Below, one piece after another: positions 44,011 to 55,251 of a stretch of DNA of 64,000 nucleotides (positions are counted from its first letter, which is position 1; each line of letters opens with the position of its first letter). The DNA is from Chionoecetes opilio (taxonomy: Eukaryota > Arthropoda > Malacostraca > Decapoda > Majidae). The position numbers were made by a program, and so were the translations under genes. The stretch covers positions 274,661 through 338,660 of the forward strand of contig JACEEZ010003813.1 of the NCBI GenBank assembly GCA_016584305.1, in the 5' to 3' direction. The notes under the pieces were generated by a model. It had not been told where the DNA came from. It saw only the letters and a program-made list of their open reading frames with translations, and searched no databases.

Positions 44011-45132
44011 TGGCTCGCCTCGTGTGACTGTGGTGACTGTTTGTGTGGTGACTGTACTGTGACTGTGTGTGTGTGACTGTGTACTGTGACTGTGTGGTGA
44101 CTGTGTGGTACCAGAACGGCCTTGTAATCCACCCACATGGGAAGAAATAGGGAGAAACTGGTTCACAAATAGGGTGGTAAATGATTGGAATGGACTCAAG
44201 TCATCAGGTAGATAGTGCAGTCAATCTAGGCCGTTTTAAAAGGAGGCTAGACAGTGTTATGGATGGGGATGAAAGGTGGATGTAGGTAGTTAACCATCAG
44301 GTAGTTAGTGCGTAGTCAATATCTAGGGAGTTTTACGGGAAGAAATAGGGAGAAACTGGTTTACAAATAGGGTGGTAAATTATTGGAATGGACTCAAGTC
44401 ATCAGGTAGTATAGTGTAGTCAATATAGGGTTTTAAAAGGTGGCTAGACAGTGTTATGGATGGGGATGAAAGGTGGATGTAGGTAGTTAGTCATCAGGTA
44501 GTTATAGTGCGTAGTCAATATCTAGGTTGTTTTAAAAGGAGGCTAGACAATTTCATGGATAGGGAGGATTAATTGATTGATTTAATGCCAAAAAGGGGGA
44601 AATGTGCCTGATATCAGAGGGCATATGGCACTATGGGTCTATGGCAAGCATAAAAAGGGGGATGGGTTAGAAAGGGAGAGAGAGAAACGGTGAGGGAAGG
44701 GAAAGGAACGGCTTGTTACAGCAGGATGGTTAGATCAAATGAAGGATGTGTATTTGTTGGAGGAAGTTTAAAAGGGAGAAGTAGAGGAACGCTATACCAT
44801 CCTTGACGCATTCATTCATCCATTGTAGGGTTAAGGATGTAGGAAAAGTTCTTAAGGTTAGTGAGCAGGGTAGAACGAGAAGTAACGGATTCAAGCTGGA
44901 AAAGCGTAATTTAAAAAGGAAATTGGGAGAAACTGGTTCACAAATAGGGTGGTGAATGATTGGAATGGACTAAGTCGTCAGGTGGTCAATGCGGAGTCTA
45001 TCGGGGTCTTTAAAAGGAGTCTGGATAAATTCATGGATGGGGAAAGAGAGGTGGATATAGGTAGAGTTAGGTAACAGGAACTACCTCGTGTAGGTCTCAC
45101 GGCCTATTGTAGCTTCCTTACTTTCTTATGTT
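44011..45132 (+). mobile_element. Cluster of LINE-A 3' fragments
   Basis: Several plus-strand pieces: AATAGGGAGAAACTGGTTCA at 44145 and again at 44345, FMDGDER-coding segments at 44250, 44455 and 44550, and a fuller copy at 44820-45132. A GTGACTGT repeat (44027-44105) precedes the cluster. The start (GTGTGACTG to CCACCCACATGGGAAGAAA) matches 49285-49340. Two copies of another repeat (TTGATTTAATGCCAAAAAGG and GCATATGGCACTATGG) lie at 44568 and 45165. Confidence 0.8.
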
Positions 45133-45497
45133 CATTGCCATGTCACTCCGAAGCAGGCAGCATAATGATTGATGTAATGCCTAAAAAGGGAAATATGCCA
45201 GACATCAGAGGTCATATGGCACTATGGCAAAACAAAAAAAGGGGAGGGGCTAGAGAGAAATAGTGCAACGATGAGGGAGTATATAGCAAGAGTTCGCCTC
45301 CCACTGTGAAATAGTCAACGGGTGAACTTTATGGGAGGAAATAAACGCGTTCCCCTGTTGGCATACTAATGAGGTCGACCCACCACTGTGAAGGCGTCAA
45401 CACATGGGACAAACAAGCACGAGGGCCTGTGGGTTCATTAAATAAGAGTACGTGTGCACTGATTGCATTGGAATAGGCAAGGCCAACGCCAAGGGAA

Positions 45498-45880
45498 TTA
45501 ACCCCTGAGTCCCACAACGTCATTTTCATTGTAATTTAAATACCATCAGACGATTTTAACCCCTTCACGCCCAGATCTTTCCTTTGCTATATGAAATCCT
45601 GTTGTTAGCCATAAAATAACGAAAAGTAACTAAATAAACCAAATGAGTTAGTGGACAAGGATACTAAACAGGTCATAGCTATAAAACATTGCTTATAGTC
45701 ACTAGAAATCGTCAAGTGGTAGCCAAATGACGTTCTGGGCGTCAATTAAGGGGTTAATGAATGTAAGCAATATTTTAATAGATATGACCTGTTTAGTATC
45801 CTTGTCCACTACCGTAGTTAATTTGGTATATTAAGTTAGTTTTCGTAATTTTATGGCTAATAGACGATTTTATATATCTA
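45498..45880. mobile_element. TTAA MITE nested inside another TTAA MITE
   Basis: The outer copy starts TTAACCCCTGAGTCCCACAA at 45498. At 45556 a reverse-oriented copy (TTAACCCCTTCACGCCCAG) interrupts it and ends at GGGGTTAA 45750-45757. The outer copy then resumes (TGAATGTAAGCAATATTTTA) and is cut near 45880, where a LINE-A 3' UTR fragment follows to 45938. Confidence 0.9.
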
Positions 45881-46064
45881 CAAGAACTACCACGTGTAGG
45901 TCTCACGGCCTCTTGTAGCTTCTTTATTTTCTCATGTAAGATTCTTTATTGATTTCCTTGGCCTTGGGAATAGGTCAACCCATCTCCGGGGATATCTACT
46001 ACAATGAACAGTAATCACAGGTCAAAAAAGCTACATGTGGTTCACGCCAGTCCTGCACTCCCAC

Positions 46065-47512
46065 TTTTTCCAAACTAACATTCCCACTTTTTCCAAACTA
46101 ACATTCCCACTTTTTCCAAACTAACATTCCCACTTTTTCCAAACTAACATTCCCACTTTTTCCAAACTAACATTCCCACTTTTTCCAAACTAACATTCCC
46201 ACTTTTTCCAAACTAACATTCACACTTTTTCCAAACTAACATTCCCACTTTTTCCAAACTAACATTCCCATTTTTTCCAAACTAACATTCCCACTTTTTC
46301 CAAACTAACATTCCCACTTTTTCCAAACTAACATTCCCACTTTTTCCAAACTAACATTCCCACTTTTTCCAAACTAACATTCCCATTTTTTCCAAACTAA
46401 CATTCCCATTTTTTCCAAACTAACATTCCCATTTTTTCCAAACTAATATTCCCATTTTTTCCAAACTAGCACTCCCATTTTTTCCAAACTAACATTCCCA
46501 CTTTTTCCAAACTAACATTCCCACTTTTTCCAAACTAACATTCCCACTTTTTCCAAACTAACATTCCCACTTTTTCCAAACAAACATTCCCACTTTTTCC
46601 AAACTAACATTCCCACTTTTTCCAAACTAACATTCCCACTTTTTCCAAACAAACATTCCCACTTTTTCCAAACAAACATTCCCACTTTTTCCAAACAATC
46701 ATTCCCACTTTTTCCAAACTAACATTCCCACTTTTTCCAAACAATATTTCCAATTTTTCCAAACTAACATTCCCACTTTTTCCAAACTAACATTCCCACT
46801 TTTTCCAAACAAACATTCCCACTTTTTCCAAACTAACATTCCCATTTTTTCCAAACTAACATTCCCATTTTTCCAAACTAACATTCCCATTTTTTCCAAA
46901 CTAACATTCCCACTTTTTCCAAACTAACATTCCCACTTTTTCCAAACTAACATTCCCACTTTTTCCAAACTAACATTCCCATTTTTTCCAAACTAACATT
47001 CCCATTTTTCCAAACTAACATTCCCATTTTTTCCAAACTAACATTCCCATTTTTACCAAACATTCCCATTTTTTCCAAACTAACATTCCCACTTTTTCCA
47101 AACTAACATTCCCACTTTTTCCAAACAAACATTCCCATTTTTTCCAAACTAACATTCCCATTTTTTCCAAACTAACATTCCCACTTTTTCCAAACTAACA
47201 TTCCCACTTTTTCCGAACTAACATTACCATTTTTTCCAAACTAACATTCCCACTTTTTCCAAACTAACATTCCCACTTTTTCCAAACTAACATTCCCACT
47301 TTTTCCAAACAAACATTCCCACTTTTTCCAAACTAACATTCCCACTTTTTCCAAACTAACATTCCCACTTTTTCCAAACAAACATTCCCACTTTTTCCAA
47401 ACACATTCCCACTTTTTCCAAACTAACATTCCCACTTTTTCCAAACAAACATTCCCACTTTTTCCAAACTAACATTCCCACTTTTTCCAAACTAACATTC
47501 CCACTTTTTCCT
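46065..47512. repeat. 23-bp minisatellite, about 63 copies
   Basis: TTCCCACTTTTTCCAAACTA then ACA, spaced 23 bp apart. Two main variants (CCCACTTT and CCCATTTT; CTAACA and CAAACA) are interspersed in blocks. Minus-strand frames reading LEKVGMLVWKKWECLFGKSG are repeat artefacts. Confidence 0.95.
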
Positions 47513-48205
47513 ATCATACAAACGTCTTTTTGCCCTTTTCCCATAGACGTGGGTTGGCACTTACCACAAAACGGCTTATTCATTAACACTGCCAATAATT
47601 CACACCTACAGTAGTCCTAATAAAGGTTCAATGGTAAGTTTTTTAATACGCAGAAGGATGCGAAGTCCAAATATAATAAACATTTTTAATCACCAGTTTT
47701 CACTACTAGGTAACATTCCCTTGTCCTTACACAAATACTAGAGCCGTTTTTTGTGTCCAAGCACCGTCTTGGATTACGAAGACCACTCCAATAACACTTG
47801 CTGAAATGTGTGTTATACTGCTTTGTGATATTGTTTGCAATGTTTTGGACTGATTATTATTTCGGCCCCTACCAAGCTTGTTGTTTTTGTCGCAGAAACC
47901 AATCCGTTTTCAATTGCGAGAAAAAACGGTCTTCGTACCAAGACGATGCTTGGACGACAAAAACACGGCTTAGTCTGTCTCAAGCCAGTCTTTTCCTGCA
48001 CCACCATTGTGAATGACTGCCTTAAACACCCACAAGATCTTCCTAGATGTAGGGAGGCGGCCTTGGCACTTACATACACTCTACGTATATATGAAATAAA
48101 ATCCCTTCTGTAGAACGGGACAACATAGCTCTGGACCTTCCATTGAGTCTAATAATGTTCTATCGTAAGTTTCATACTCAACCACAGACAAATGATTAAG
48201 ACAAA
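47513..48205. other. Stretch without recognisable feature
   Basis: Moderately unique DNA between the 23-bp array and a TTAA MITE. Small open frames on both strands near 47800-48110 show no domain and no convincing splice context. Confidence 0.45.
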
Positions 48206-48666
48206 TTAACCCCTTGAGTCCCAGAACGTATCTTTCATTGTAATTTGACTACCATTAGACGATTTTAATGAATATAAGTAATACAGTATTTTATAGCTGT
48301 GACTTGCTTAGTATCCTTGTCCACTAGCTAATTTAGTATATTCAGTTAGTTTTCATAATTTTATGGCTAACAGACGATTATACATATACAGTAAAACCTC
48401 TCATATTGGGACTAATTGGGCCAAGGAGTGGTCCGAGTAATGCAAGGATCCGAATAATGGGGGGATTATATATGGGGGATGTAAAAAAAAAAAAAAAAAA
48501 AAAAAAATCTAGGTGGTGTTTATAGTATAGCTAGGAAATTTCGACCCCTATTAAAAAAAAAAAGAAAAAAAAAAGTCGGAATAATGTCAAAGTCCGAATA
48601 ATGAGGGTCCGAATACGAGAGGTTTTACTGTATAGCAAAGGAAAGACCTGGGTGTGAAGGGGTTAA
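48206..48666 (+). mobile_element. TTAA MITE split by Tigger-like transposon B
   Basis: The MITE starts TTAACCCCTTGAGTCCCAG and ends GGGTGTGAAGGGGTTAA. Inside it, 48389-48630 is a Tigger B copy (CAGTAAAACCTCTCATATTG to GAGAGGTTTTACTG) flanked by TA, with long poly-A and poly-T tracts. Confidence 0.88.
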
Positions 48667-48925
48667 GATGTTTAGTGGTTTCTGATAGGATAAAAAGATT
48701 GATCCAAATACAGTATACTTTTCCCCTGCATCTTATTCAACCAATATTTACAAATTTATGCACGTTTCCAGGCTAACTCGTGTACTAAAGGTCATTATTC
48801 TTGCTCTGACATCTCCATTAGTGGTGGATTTTGCTTCTGTATTATTTATAAGTGTTCATTAGACCGTCCTGTGATCTGTCAGCCTCACAACCTAGTGTTC
48901 AGTTACACAGGACAGTACCAGTGTT

Positions 48926-49085
48926 GTGGGTCTCGGAGGGCTGGTCTTGGTCTCGGAAGGTCTGGTCTTGGTCTTGGTCTCGGAAGGTCTGGTCCTGGTC
49001 TTGGTCTTGGTCTCGGTCTCGAAGGGTCTTGTCTTGGTCTCGGAGGGTCTGGTCTTGGTCTTGGTCTCGGAGGGTCTGGTCTTGA
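48926..49085. repeat. GGTCTT/GGTCTC hexamer array
   Basis: Tandem hexamers with interspersed GGAGGGTCTGGT units, just downstream of the TIMM10 stop codon and so probably in or beyond its 3' UTR. Confidence 0.8.
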
Positions 49086-49121
49086 CTACAACACAGTACA
49101 GTACAGCCTCAAACCTCACAT

Positions 49122-49239
49122 TTATTTCACCTGTCCCTGTTCTGCCGTCATCTTTTTCAAGGCTTCTTCATCCTGTGAGGACATCTTCTGCAGCTTCTTC
49201 CCCACACGCTCATGGATCTCCCAGTACTTGGCAACACAC
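49122..49239 (-). CDS. TIMM10: TIMM10 exon 2
   Basis: The acceptor is CCTGTACTCTCAG and the TAA stop is at 49122-49124. It begins with the last base of Arg58, then [20 protein letters not shown], supplying the fourth motif cysteine. Confidence 0.94.
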
Positions 49240-51879
49240 CTGAGAGTACAGGGGAGGATTCATTAGAAATTAACCTAATGGCTCACCTCGTGTGACTGTG
49301 TGGTACTAACGGCCTTGTAATCCACCCACATGGGAAGAAATAGGGAGAAACTGGTTCACAAATAGGGTGGTAAATGATTGGAATGGACTCAAGTCATCAG
49401 GTAGATAGTGCGTAGTCAATATAGGGAGTTTTAAAAGGAGGCTAGACAGTGTTATGGATGGGGATGAAAGGTGGATGTAGGTAGTTAGTCATCAGGTAGT
49501 TAGTGCGTAGTCAATATAGGGAGTTTTAAAAGGAGGCTAGACAGTGTTATGGATGGGGATGAAAGGTGGATGTAGGTAGTTAGTCATCAGGTAGTTAGTG
49601 CGTAGTCAATATAGGGAGTTTTAAAAGGAAGCTAGACAGTGTTATGGATGGGGATGAAAGGTGGATGTAGGTAGTTAGTCATCAGGTAGTTAGTGCGTAG
49701 TCAATATAGGGAGCTTTACGGGAAGAAATAGGGAGAAACTGGTTCACAAATAGCTATAGGGTGGTAAATAATTGGAATGGAGTTAGAGGTATTACCCATG
49801 CAAGGGATTATTACTAATTTTTTTTTATATAACATTTATGCCTATAGCACTTGTAAGCAGGGACCTCCAGGGGTGGGATGGCAGGCCCTGGAGGTTCACT
49901 TGAGGGCTGTGATGGTTGGCCCTCGCCCGTGGTGGCACAGGCAGGATTGTTATAGTGACGCCTGTGATTAGAGGCTCATGCCGCCCCCCTGTGTCCTCCC
50001 AGGCACTCGCAATTGAAGGTAGAGTTAATGGGCAGGGCATGTGGGTGATCTTAGGACACTCGACGGTGCAGAAAGATTTTAAGTGGATTTATGGGTTTCA
50101 CTCGGGATCGAACTCAGGTCTTCGAGAACGCCACTAGGAGATGCTAACCACCCTGCCACCGCCTCACCAATTACACGAAACAAGATTCCAAGAAATCAAT
50201 AAATATAACCATGAACAGATTCTTCCAGTCTTAATCCCTTGAGGCCCAGAACGTTTTTTCCATAGTCATTTGGGAACCATTAGACGATTTGTAGTGAATG
50301 TAAGCAATATTTTATAGCTATGACCTGTTTAGCATCATTGACCACTAACTAATTTGGAATATTCAGTTAATTTTTGTAAGTTTATGGCTCGACAACAAAC
50401 AATTTCTTATAGCAAAGGAAAGATCTGGGCGTGAAGGGGTTAATCTCAGGCTAATAAATGGAGTTGACTTGAGGATATTATCTGCATACAGGAAAACATG
50501 CACATATCTATCTATCTCCGACTCATCTGTTCCTACAAACTTGAGTTCCAAGGAAAATGTGTCATTGCAGACTACATAGACTATAGAAGCACTTTTAAAC
50601 ATACATTCAAGAAACATTTATTATCATTATACTAGCTCTGTGTACTACAGGTTGAAGTTCCCAAACTCGGCAACCCAAGACTCGGCAACACCCAAAACTC
50701 GGCTATGGTTCCGGATTTTCCAAAACACGGCAGAACACCCAAAACCCGGCGCGTAGTTGCCGGGTCGGCCGCTGGGTGCCACCACACTAGGCCGCTTGGT
50801 TTCTCCCACCGATTTGTTTGTTGTTATTGTTCAGTGGTGTTGTGACTGTAGAGTTGTGTACACTGTTATTTTGTGTACTTCTGATTTTCATGCCTTTTTT
50901 CCCCTTAATATATCTACGTTCTAAAAGTCGGAAAATTCCATTACTCGGCTCGGCGCTGGTCCCGAGGTTGCCGAGTTTGGGAACTTCAACCTGTACTATT
51001 ATCATTGTTATTATTATTCGTGAACTTATTTTTTGTGTAATTCTTCACAGCTACTGTATACTATTATTTATTACTATTGTATATTATCCTGTAAATTAGT
51101 CTAAGTAACTTGCTAACTATCATCGCCTGTTTATGTCAGTCTATTTGTTTAGTATTTATATACCTGGTGTTTATTTATTATTTTTTCTGTGTGTTTTCGC
51201 TCTCTCTCCACACCTTGGCCCAAAAAGCGTTGGCTTGTAAAGGGCTGTTTGCAACCCCATATCCTGTTACAATCATTATAAAATATTGTAAAATGGCAAA
51301 CATAATAAAGTGTTAAAGTGTTACCGTAGATAACAGTAAAGTCGCCACCTGTCGCCAGGCGCCAAATATTACGAATTATAGCATCACTACTGATTTGTAT
51401 GTGCCACTGAAGATGATACACAGTAGTTTATATCATGACTGTATAATCTACCCTGTTTCAGCGTTGTTTTATGCTTTGTAGCTGCAAGTATAGACGGTTT
51501 CAAATTTCGCTACGCATTTTTTTTTCGGGCGACGACGACAGCGGTACGACACCCAGTAAATAAACACTAGATGGCGACTCTACTGTTGGTAGCCACTTTG
51601 TAGATATTTTTGTACTTTGTTCATTTATAGCCATACTATGACACAGATGAAGACACAAAATGACACAGACTTTCCAGATAGGCCCTTCTAACTGTCCTGA
51701 AATCATGGATGTAGAAATGTAAGTATTAACGCCACCACACGGCTGTAAACAGAAAAAAAAGTTGTCCTGGCGACTTAACTGTTATCTACGGTAAAGTGTT
51801 AAGTCCTCAACATCACAACTTTGATCTCCAGAGTAAGCAGGAAGAAGAGTTAGACTTGAGAAAACATAATGTGTTAATA

Positions 51880-51910
<31 letters not shown>

Positions 51911-52037
51911 CACCCAGGCACAGGCAAAAAAGCAACAACAACAATTAAGTTAAGTTAAGTTAATGAAGGAAAGTACTCAAGAAACAGGTCACAATGCCAT
52001 TCATTAATCAACAAAGTACGTACTCTTAGCCTTAGAT

Positions 52038-52074
<37 letters not shown>

Positions 52075-53001
52075 GAAAGTATTCGATGGGAAATGAATGG
52101 ATAATCAAAACAAAGGTCGAAAAAGATCTGGGAGTATGGATTACGGATAATTTGTCACCAGAGAAGCATATAAACAAGTTCACAGGAGATACATATCAGT
52201 TGCTGAGGAATATAAGAATGGCATTCAAATATCTGGATGAAGAGATGATCAAGAAATTGATAACATCTCTGATTCGACCAAGGTTGGAATATGCGGCAGT
52301 GATTGGGTCACCACATAAAAAGAAGGATATAAGGAAGATTGAGAGAATACAAAGAGCAGCCACAAAAATGGCTCCAAGCCTGAGAGATTTACCATATGAG
52401 GAAAGACTTTCAAGACTAAAACTCCCAACTCTTGAGAAAAGAAGAGAAAGGGGAGATTTTATAGCAGTGTACAGAGCATCAATGGGTCTGGAAAAAATTG
52501 ATAGAGAAGATCTGTTTGTGTGGGACGACAGAAGTACAAGAGGTCATGAGAAGAAATTGAAAAGACAACATGCAAGAGGGATATAAAAAAATACAGCTTC
52601 CCGTATAGAAGCCTAGAAGCCTGGAACAACCTTGATGCAAAAGTGATTAATGCAAGAAGTATTCAGGACTTCAAAGGCAAACTGGATAATAGTAGATTTG
52701 GAGACGGGACAGTACGAGCATAACTCTTTTCCTGTATGTTACAACTAGGTAAATACAACTAGGTAAATACACACACTGACACACACATACACACACGCAC
52801 ACACATACATGCAACTGCAGACACTTACCGATCTATACATACAGCCTCTCCCTTCCCAATCTCGGCGTCTTTGTACTTGCTAGGGATGCACTTAATATGA
52901 CATGCGTTTGTCATTCTGGTGTACATGTCAGACAGCATCTCAATCTCCAGGTCCTGCACCAGCTTCATCTGCTCATCGTTGAGGGCGGGAAGACCAGCCA
53001 T
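49122..53001 (-). CDS. TIMM10: TIMM10, mitochondrial small Tim chaperone
   Basis: Two coding exons, 53001-52829 and 49239-49122, joined in phase 2 within Arg58, encode 96 residues. The twin CX3C motifs of small Tim proteins are present: CHIKC (34-38) and CIDRC (55-59), separated by 16 residues. Further matches to animal Tim10 are [31 protein letters not shown] and [18 protein letters not shown]. Tim10 pairs with Tim9 in a hexamer that escorts hydrophobic precursors across the intermembrane space; the cysteines form two intramolecular disulfides. Human TIMM10 is 90 residues, so length is normal. The start is the first ATG in a good context (GACAAGATGG). An AG at 53020-53021 suggests a preceding 5' UTR exon. 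The neighbouring upstream gene runs in the same direction. Confidence 0.95.
49337..49790 (+). mobile_element. LINE-A 3' fragments in tandem
   Basis: GGGAAGAAATAGGGAGAAAC starts the block. A unit of about 108 bp with GTTATGGATGGGGATGAAAG and GTAGTTAGTCATCAGGTAGT then repeats four times, and another GAAACTGGTTCACAAATAG closes it. The leader at 49285-49336 matches 44011-44135. Confidence 0.85.
49850..50165 (-). mobile_element. tRNA-derived SINE, family 2
   Basis: Read on the minus strand it starts GGTGAGGCGGTGGCAGGGTG (box A region GTGGTTAGCA), with box B GAGTTCGATCCC about 55 bp later. The body includes CCACGGGCGAGGGCCAACCA. A body fragment recurs at 22175-22275. Confidence 0.8.
50231..50443 (+). 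mobile_element. TTAA-flanked MITE
   Basis: Starts TTAATCCCTTGAGGCCCAG and ends CTGGGCGTGAAGGGGTTAA. Confidence 0.8.
50648..50993. mobile_element. Tigger-like DNA transposon C, copy 2
   Basis: CAGGTTGAAGTTCCCAAACT to AGTTTGGGAACTTCAACCTG with TA flanks. Collinear with the copy at 21770 but with a different central segment (50775-50880). Confidence 0.85.
51324..51791. mobile_element. TA-flanked MITE with CCGTAGATAACA ends, long form, copy 2
   Basis: Collinear with 30978-31453 over its whole length, with ends CCGTAGATAACAGTAAAGTC and TAACTGTTATCTACGG. Confidence 0.85.
52080..52765 (+). mobile_element. LINE-B: 3' end of a second CR1/Jockey-like element, frameshifted
   Basis: Encodes the C-terminal reverse-transcriptase region: [59 protein letters not shown] and [20 protein letters not shown]. 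Near 52562-52590 the frame breaks; a further stretch ([35 protein letters not shown]) continues in another frame. In [13 protein letters not shown] the usual Trp is Gly. The element ends with an ACTAGGTAAATACA tandem tail. It is a dead copy inside the TIMM10 intron, opposite in orientation to the gene. Confidence 0.88.
52829..53001 (-). CDS. TIMM10: TIMM10 exon 1 (coding part)
   Basis: ATG at 53001; donor GATCG/GTAAGTGT at 52828. Encodes [20 protein letters not shown] through VCIDR with three of the four motif cysteines. Confidence 0.95.
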
Positions 53002-53050
53002 CTTGTCCTGGTGCTTCTGCTGGGGTAACAATGGTATCAGCACAAGTAGT

Positions 53051-53311
53051 AAGAACAAGAAGTAACGGATTCAAACTGGAAAAGCGTAATTTAAAAAGGA
53101 AAGAGGGAAAAACTGGTTTACAAATAGGGTGGTGAATGATTGGAATGGACTCGGTCGTCAGGTGGTTAGTGCGGAGTCAATAGGGAGCTTTAAAAGGAGA
53201 CTAGATAAGTTCATGGCTGGGGATGAAAGGTGGATGTAGGTAGTGTTAAGTAACAGGAACTACCTCGTGTAGGTCTCGCGGCCTCTTGTAGCTTCCTTAT
53301 GTTCTTATGTT
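53051..53311 (+). mobile_element. LINE-A 3' end next to TIMM10 exon 1
   Basis: Begins GAACAAGAAGTAACGGATTC about 30 bp upstream of the putative 5' UTR acceptor and continues through the [19 protein letters not shown] and 3' UTR regions. It is antisense to TIMM10. Confidence 0.88.
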
Positions 53312-53406
53312 AAACCTCTCATCCCCAAGCACATTCGCCTATTACTCATTTCCTGAACACAACTTCAGATCATAATAGAAAATATGGTTAGATAGGGCAG
53401 AGTTAC

Positions 53407-53773
53407 TAGTCTATTTTTTTTATTATGGTCAAAATGCAGTAAGGAAGCCACGCCCCCTGCCTCTCCTTCTATTCTACGGGGCAGCTGATTGGTGCATTCC
53501 TGGTATCATCACTACCAATCACAATATCTTCACTACTTAACAGCGGCGTGACCACTGGACAGAGCAATCTTCACTACAAAGGGATTTTTTATTTTGTCAC
53601 CCTTTGTAGTGAAGATTGCTGTCCAGTGGTCACGCCGCTGTTAAGTAGTGAAGATATTGTGATTGGTAGTGATGATACGAGGAGTGCACCAATCAGCTGC
53701 CCCGTAGAATAGAAGGGCAGGCAGGGGGTGTGGCTTCCTTACTGCATTTTAACCATAATAAAAAAATAGACTA
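53407..53773. mobile_element. Foldback MITE with TAGTCTATTTT ends, copy 4
   Basis: A complete palindromic copy of about 367 bp, beginning TAGTCTATTTTTTTTATTAT and ending AAAAAATAGACTA. Confidence 0.9.
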
Positions 53774-53956
53774 TAGTGTAGAAGGCTACTGCACCAAGGA
53801 GTATACTTGGACTGATGTTCACAAATAAAGGTCTTTCAAAGGAAACGACACTGTGCAGAACATTTGAGTTGTCTGAGTCCTTGGTGTTAATAGATAAGCT
53901 TCTCAAAAATATATGTGAGCTGCAAGAAGGCAGAGAGAAGTATACTATAGTCACTA

Positions 53957-54213
53957 CCGTAGATAACACTATAGTCGCCAGTCACTTGCCACTGCACTAA
54001 TGTCGCCAGGCACAATATATTACGAATTTTAGCATCACTACTGATTTGTATGTGCCACTGAAGACGCATGCACAGTAGTTTATATTATGTACATCACACT
54101 ACATGTCTTCAGTGACACATCAAAGTCTGTAGTGATGCTAAAATTCGTAATATATTGTGCCTGGCGACATTAGTGCAGTGGCGAGTGACTGGCGACTATA
54201 GTGTTATCTATGG
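53957..54213. mobile_element. TA-flanked foldback MITE with CCGTAGATAACA ends, short form, copy 2
   Basis: CCGTAGATAACACTATAGTC to TATAGTGTTATCTATGG. Collinear with 39449-39705. Confidence 0.88.
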
Positions 54214-54449
54214 TAGCTAGACATAACCCTTGTAGGTCTATCAGGAGGCAGGGTTCAAATATCAAGCATTCATACAATAAACAAAGTGAAGAAGTCAACT
54301 CAACTCAATATAAGAAGTCAACTCACCTATAACCATGTCTCAAAACACACATGATCTCGCTACTATTATTTATATGTAGGACTATATGGGTTTAAAAGAA
54401 AATAATGAGATAAAGAGTGCAGAGGTTTGAGAGAGTAAATAAAAAAAAA

Positions 54450-55095
54450 AGTCAACTCACCTACAATAATGTCCCAAAAAGGCCCAAATCTGTCCAACTC
54501 ACCTACAATACTGTCTCAAAAAGGCCAGATCTGTCCAACTCACCTACAATACTGTCTCAAAAAGGCCAGATCTGTCCACCTCACCTACAATACTGTCTCA
54601 AAAAGGCCAGATCTGTCCAACTCACCTACAATACTGTCTCAAAAAGGCCAGATCTGTCCAACTCACCTACAATAATGTCCCAAAAAGGCCCAAATCTGTC
54701 CAACTCACCTACAATACTGTCTCAAAAAGGCCAGATCTGTCCAACTCACCTACAATACTGTCTCAAAAAGGCCAGATCTGTCCAACTCACCTACAATACT
54801 GTCTCAAAAAGGCCAGATCTGTCCAACTCACCTACAATAATGTCACAAAAAGGCCAAATCTGTCCAACTCAGCTACAATAATGTCACAAAAAGGCCAAAT
54901 CTGTCCAACTCACCTACAATAATGTCACAAAAAGGCCAAATCTGTCCAACTCACCTACAATAATGTCACAAAAAGGCCAAATCTGTCCAACTCAACAACA
55001 ATAATGTCTCATAAAGGCCAAATCTGTCCAACTCACCTACAATAATGTCTCAAAAAGGCCAACTCACCTACAACAATGTCTCAAAAAGGCCAAAT
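54450..55095. repeat. 41-bp minisatellite, about fifteen copies
   Basis: CACCTACAATACTGTCTCAA then AAAGGCCAGATCTGTCCAACT units, spaced 41 bp apart, with GTCCCAAAAAG and GTCACAAAAAG variants grouped in blocks. It ends within 10 bp of the small gene's stop codon. Confidence 0.92.
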
Positions 55096-55103
55096 CCGTC
55101 AGT

Positions 55104-55251
55104 CTATCCGGTAAAGGTGCGCTTGGTCTCGTAGTCTCCGGTGTTGGCGTTCCTCATGCGCTCACGGACTTTCATGGAATCCTTGCGCTCCCGCTCGATC
55201 ATGTACTTGGTGAGCACAAAGCCTCCAACGCCGAGGGCAACGATAGCTGAC
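55104..55251 (-). CDS. Small membrane protein exon 2
   Basis: Opens with G completing Trp13, then SAIVALGVGGFVLTKYMIER, and stops at TAG 55104-55106. GC-rich with C/G-ending codons, unlike the AT-rich flanks. Confidence 0.78.

Noticed and set aside
46065..47512. CRISPR-like array
   Set aside because: Units are contiguous, 23 bp, without unique spacers, in a eukaryotic genome; it is a minisatellite. The same holds for the other arrays.
46512..47595. Minus-strand LEKVGMLVWKKWECLFGKSG repeat ORFs
   Set aside because: Frames of the 23-bp array, no other evidence.
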